Source of the DNA: Desulfopila sp. IMCC35006
GTDB taxonomy: Bacteria > Desulfobacterota > Desulfobulbia > Desulfobulbales > Desulfocapsaceae
Length of the DNA stretch: 64,000 bases
Direction: 5' to 3'
NCBI RefSeq assembly: GCF_005116645.1
Contig: NZ_SWCM01000011.1
Location: forward strand, 124,001-188,000
Shown here: positions 63,222-64,000 of the stretch, in pieces
Numbering within the stretch: position 1 is the first letter of the stretch
How the letters are laid out: each line of letters starts with the position of its first letter
Translations under genes and position numbers: made by a program
Notes under the pieces: generated by a model
What the model was told of the DNA's origin: nothing
The model's database searches: none
Seen by the model: only the letters and a program-made list of their open reading frames with translations

Positions 63222-64000
63222 ATGCCTGTCGTCAATTATACACAGTACTGTCACATGCTCGATAACGCCAAACAGAACAAGTTTGCCTATCCGGCGATTA
63301 ATATTTCGTCCAGTGAGACTATCAACGCGGCTCTGCTTGCATTTAAAGAGGCGAACTCAGACGGCATCATTCAGGTTTCGACCGGCGGCGCCAAATTTGC
63401 ATCGGGTCTGGGAATCGGTTCAATGGTCAAGGGTGCTATTGGTCTTGCCGTCTACACCCATTTGATGGCGGAGGAGTATGACGTGAATATTGCTCTGCAC
63501 ACCGATCATTGTCACCCTGAATATGTCGAAAGTTTTCTGCTGCCGCTGGTGGAAGAGACCAGAAAACGCCGTGCTGCCGGTCAGCCGAACCTTTTCAGTT
63601 CGCATATGTACGATGGCTCGGCTCTGCCGATGCAGGAAAATATCGCCCAGTCCAAACGGATTATGGCCGCCTGTGTCGCCAACGAGCTTATTCTGGAAAT
63701 TGAGACCGGTGTTGTCGGAGGGGAGGAAGACGGCCATGATACCTCCGGTGTGGCGGCGGAAAAACTCTACACCACGCCGGAAGATATGGTCCTTGCGGCC
63801 AGAGAAATAGGTTCCATGGGGCGCTTTCTGCTGGCGGCGACCTTTGGCAATGTGCACGGCGTCTATAAACCGGGCAATGTCAAGCTCAAACCGTCCATTC
63901 TGCAGGACGGGCAGGCCGCGGTCGCCAGAGCACTCGGGGAAGACAGCCGCCTCGATCTGGTTTTTCATGGCGGATCGGGCTCGGAACTGCAGGATATCCA
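63222..64000 (+). CDS. class II fructose-bisphosphate aldolase, N-terminal part (runs off the window)
   Basis: The visible 259 residues match the zinc-dependent aldolase that splits fructose-1,6-bisphosphate in glycolysis and gluconeogenesis. Key blocks are 'FAYPAINISSSETINAALLA', 'ALHTDHCHPE' with zinc-binding His, 'LEIETGVVGGEEDGHDTSG', 'TFGNVHGVYKPGNVKLKP' and 'LVFHGGSGSE' with the second zinc His. GAAGGGGGG precedes the ATG at 63222. The C-terminus is outside the window. Confidence 0.93.
   Translation, partial: MPVVNYTQYCHMLDNAKQNKFAYPAINISSSETINAALLAFKEANSDGIIQVSTGGAKFASGLGIGSMVKGAIGLAVYTHLMAEEYDVNIALHTDHCHPEYVESFLLPLVEETRKRRAAGQPNLFSSHMYDGSALPMQENIAQSKRIMAACVANELILEIETGVVGGEEDGHDTSGVAAEKLYTTPEDMVLAAREIGSMGRFLLAATFGNVHGVYKPGNVKLKPSILQDGQAAVARALGEDSRLDLVFHGGSGSELQDI

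Overview
The window reads as chromosomal DNA of an anaerobic or facultatively anaerobic Gram-negative bacterium. The mixture of a complete respiratory nitrate reductase operon, a periplasmic diheme peroxidase, an FmdE-family protein and small conserved families (DUF3303, DUF72, DUF6172) suggests a Desulfobacterota member, perhaps Desulfobulbales. That placement is an inference from gene content only; there is no rRNA or complete tRNA to confirm it.

Layout. Positions 1-1149 carry the edge of an acyl-CoA synthetase gene, a doubtful small ORF and a GNAT acetyltransferase. Positions 1614-8050 hold narGHJI in canonical order, convergent with a TDT-family transporter (8058-9260, minus strand). Positions 9.5-17 kb are a patchwork: two DUF488 copies (one stopped by an amber codon), a GST, a broken CBS-domain gene, a PAS histidine kinase, a two-gene nucleotidyltransferase toxin-antitoxin-like cassette behind a 59-bp palindrome, and the 3' half of a tRNA-Arg(CCU) gene followed by a terminator. 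This looks like the end of an integrated element. Positions 17-21.3 kb carry a periplasmic beta-carbonic anhydrase, a cytochrome c peroxidase and small cytosolic proteins.

Positions 21575-58042 are the main feature: about 36.5 kb of plus-strand genes with short or overlapping junctions. The first half encodes a contractile phage-tail-like machine: hub-associated protein, long helical protein, putative cap, sheath, tube, assembly chaperone, gpD-like hub, gpV-like spike, PAAR-like tip, gp25, gpJ-like wedge, gpI-like wedge, PASTA proteins and a collagen-like fibre. No capsid, portal, terminase, integrase or AAA+ ATPase gene is seen. The second half is unusual: a 2853-residue protein with two beta-propeller halves and a membrane-spanning C-terminal region, a two-helix membrane protein, a small beta-rich protein, a CHAT protease fused to CHASE2 and membrane segments, a FecR/PASTA lipoprotein, a stand-alone caspase-like protease, and a single protein joining a peptidoglycan amidase, an alpha/beta-hydrolase and a caspase.

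My reading (inference) is that this is a contractile injection device tied to caspase/CHAT proteolysis and an envelope-damaging enzyme, either for regulated self-killing or for delivery of the amidase-hydrolase-caspase protein. The right flank (58-64 kb) is ordinary: slipin/NfeD pair, two CBS-domain proteins, FmdE-like protein, DUF6172 and the start of class II fructose-bisphosphate aldolase.
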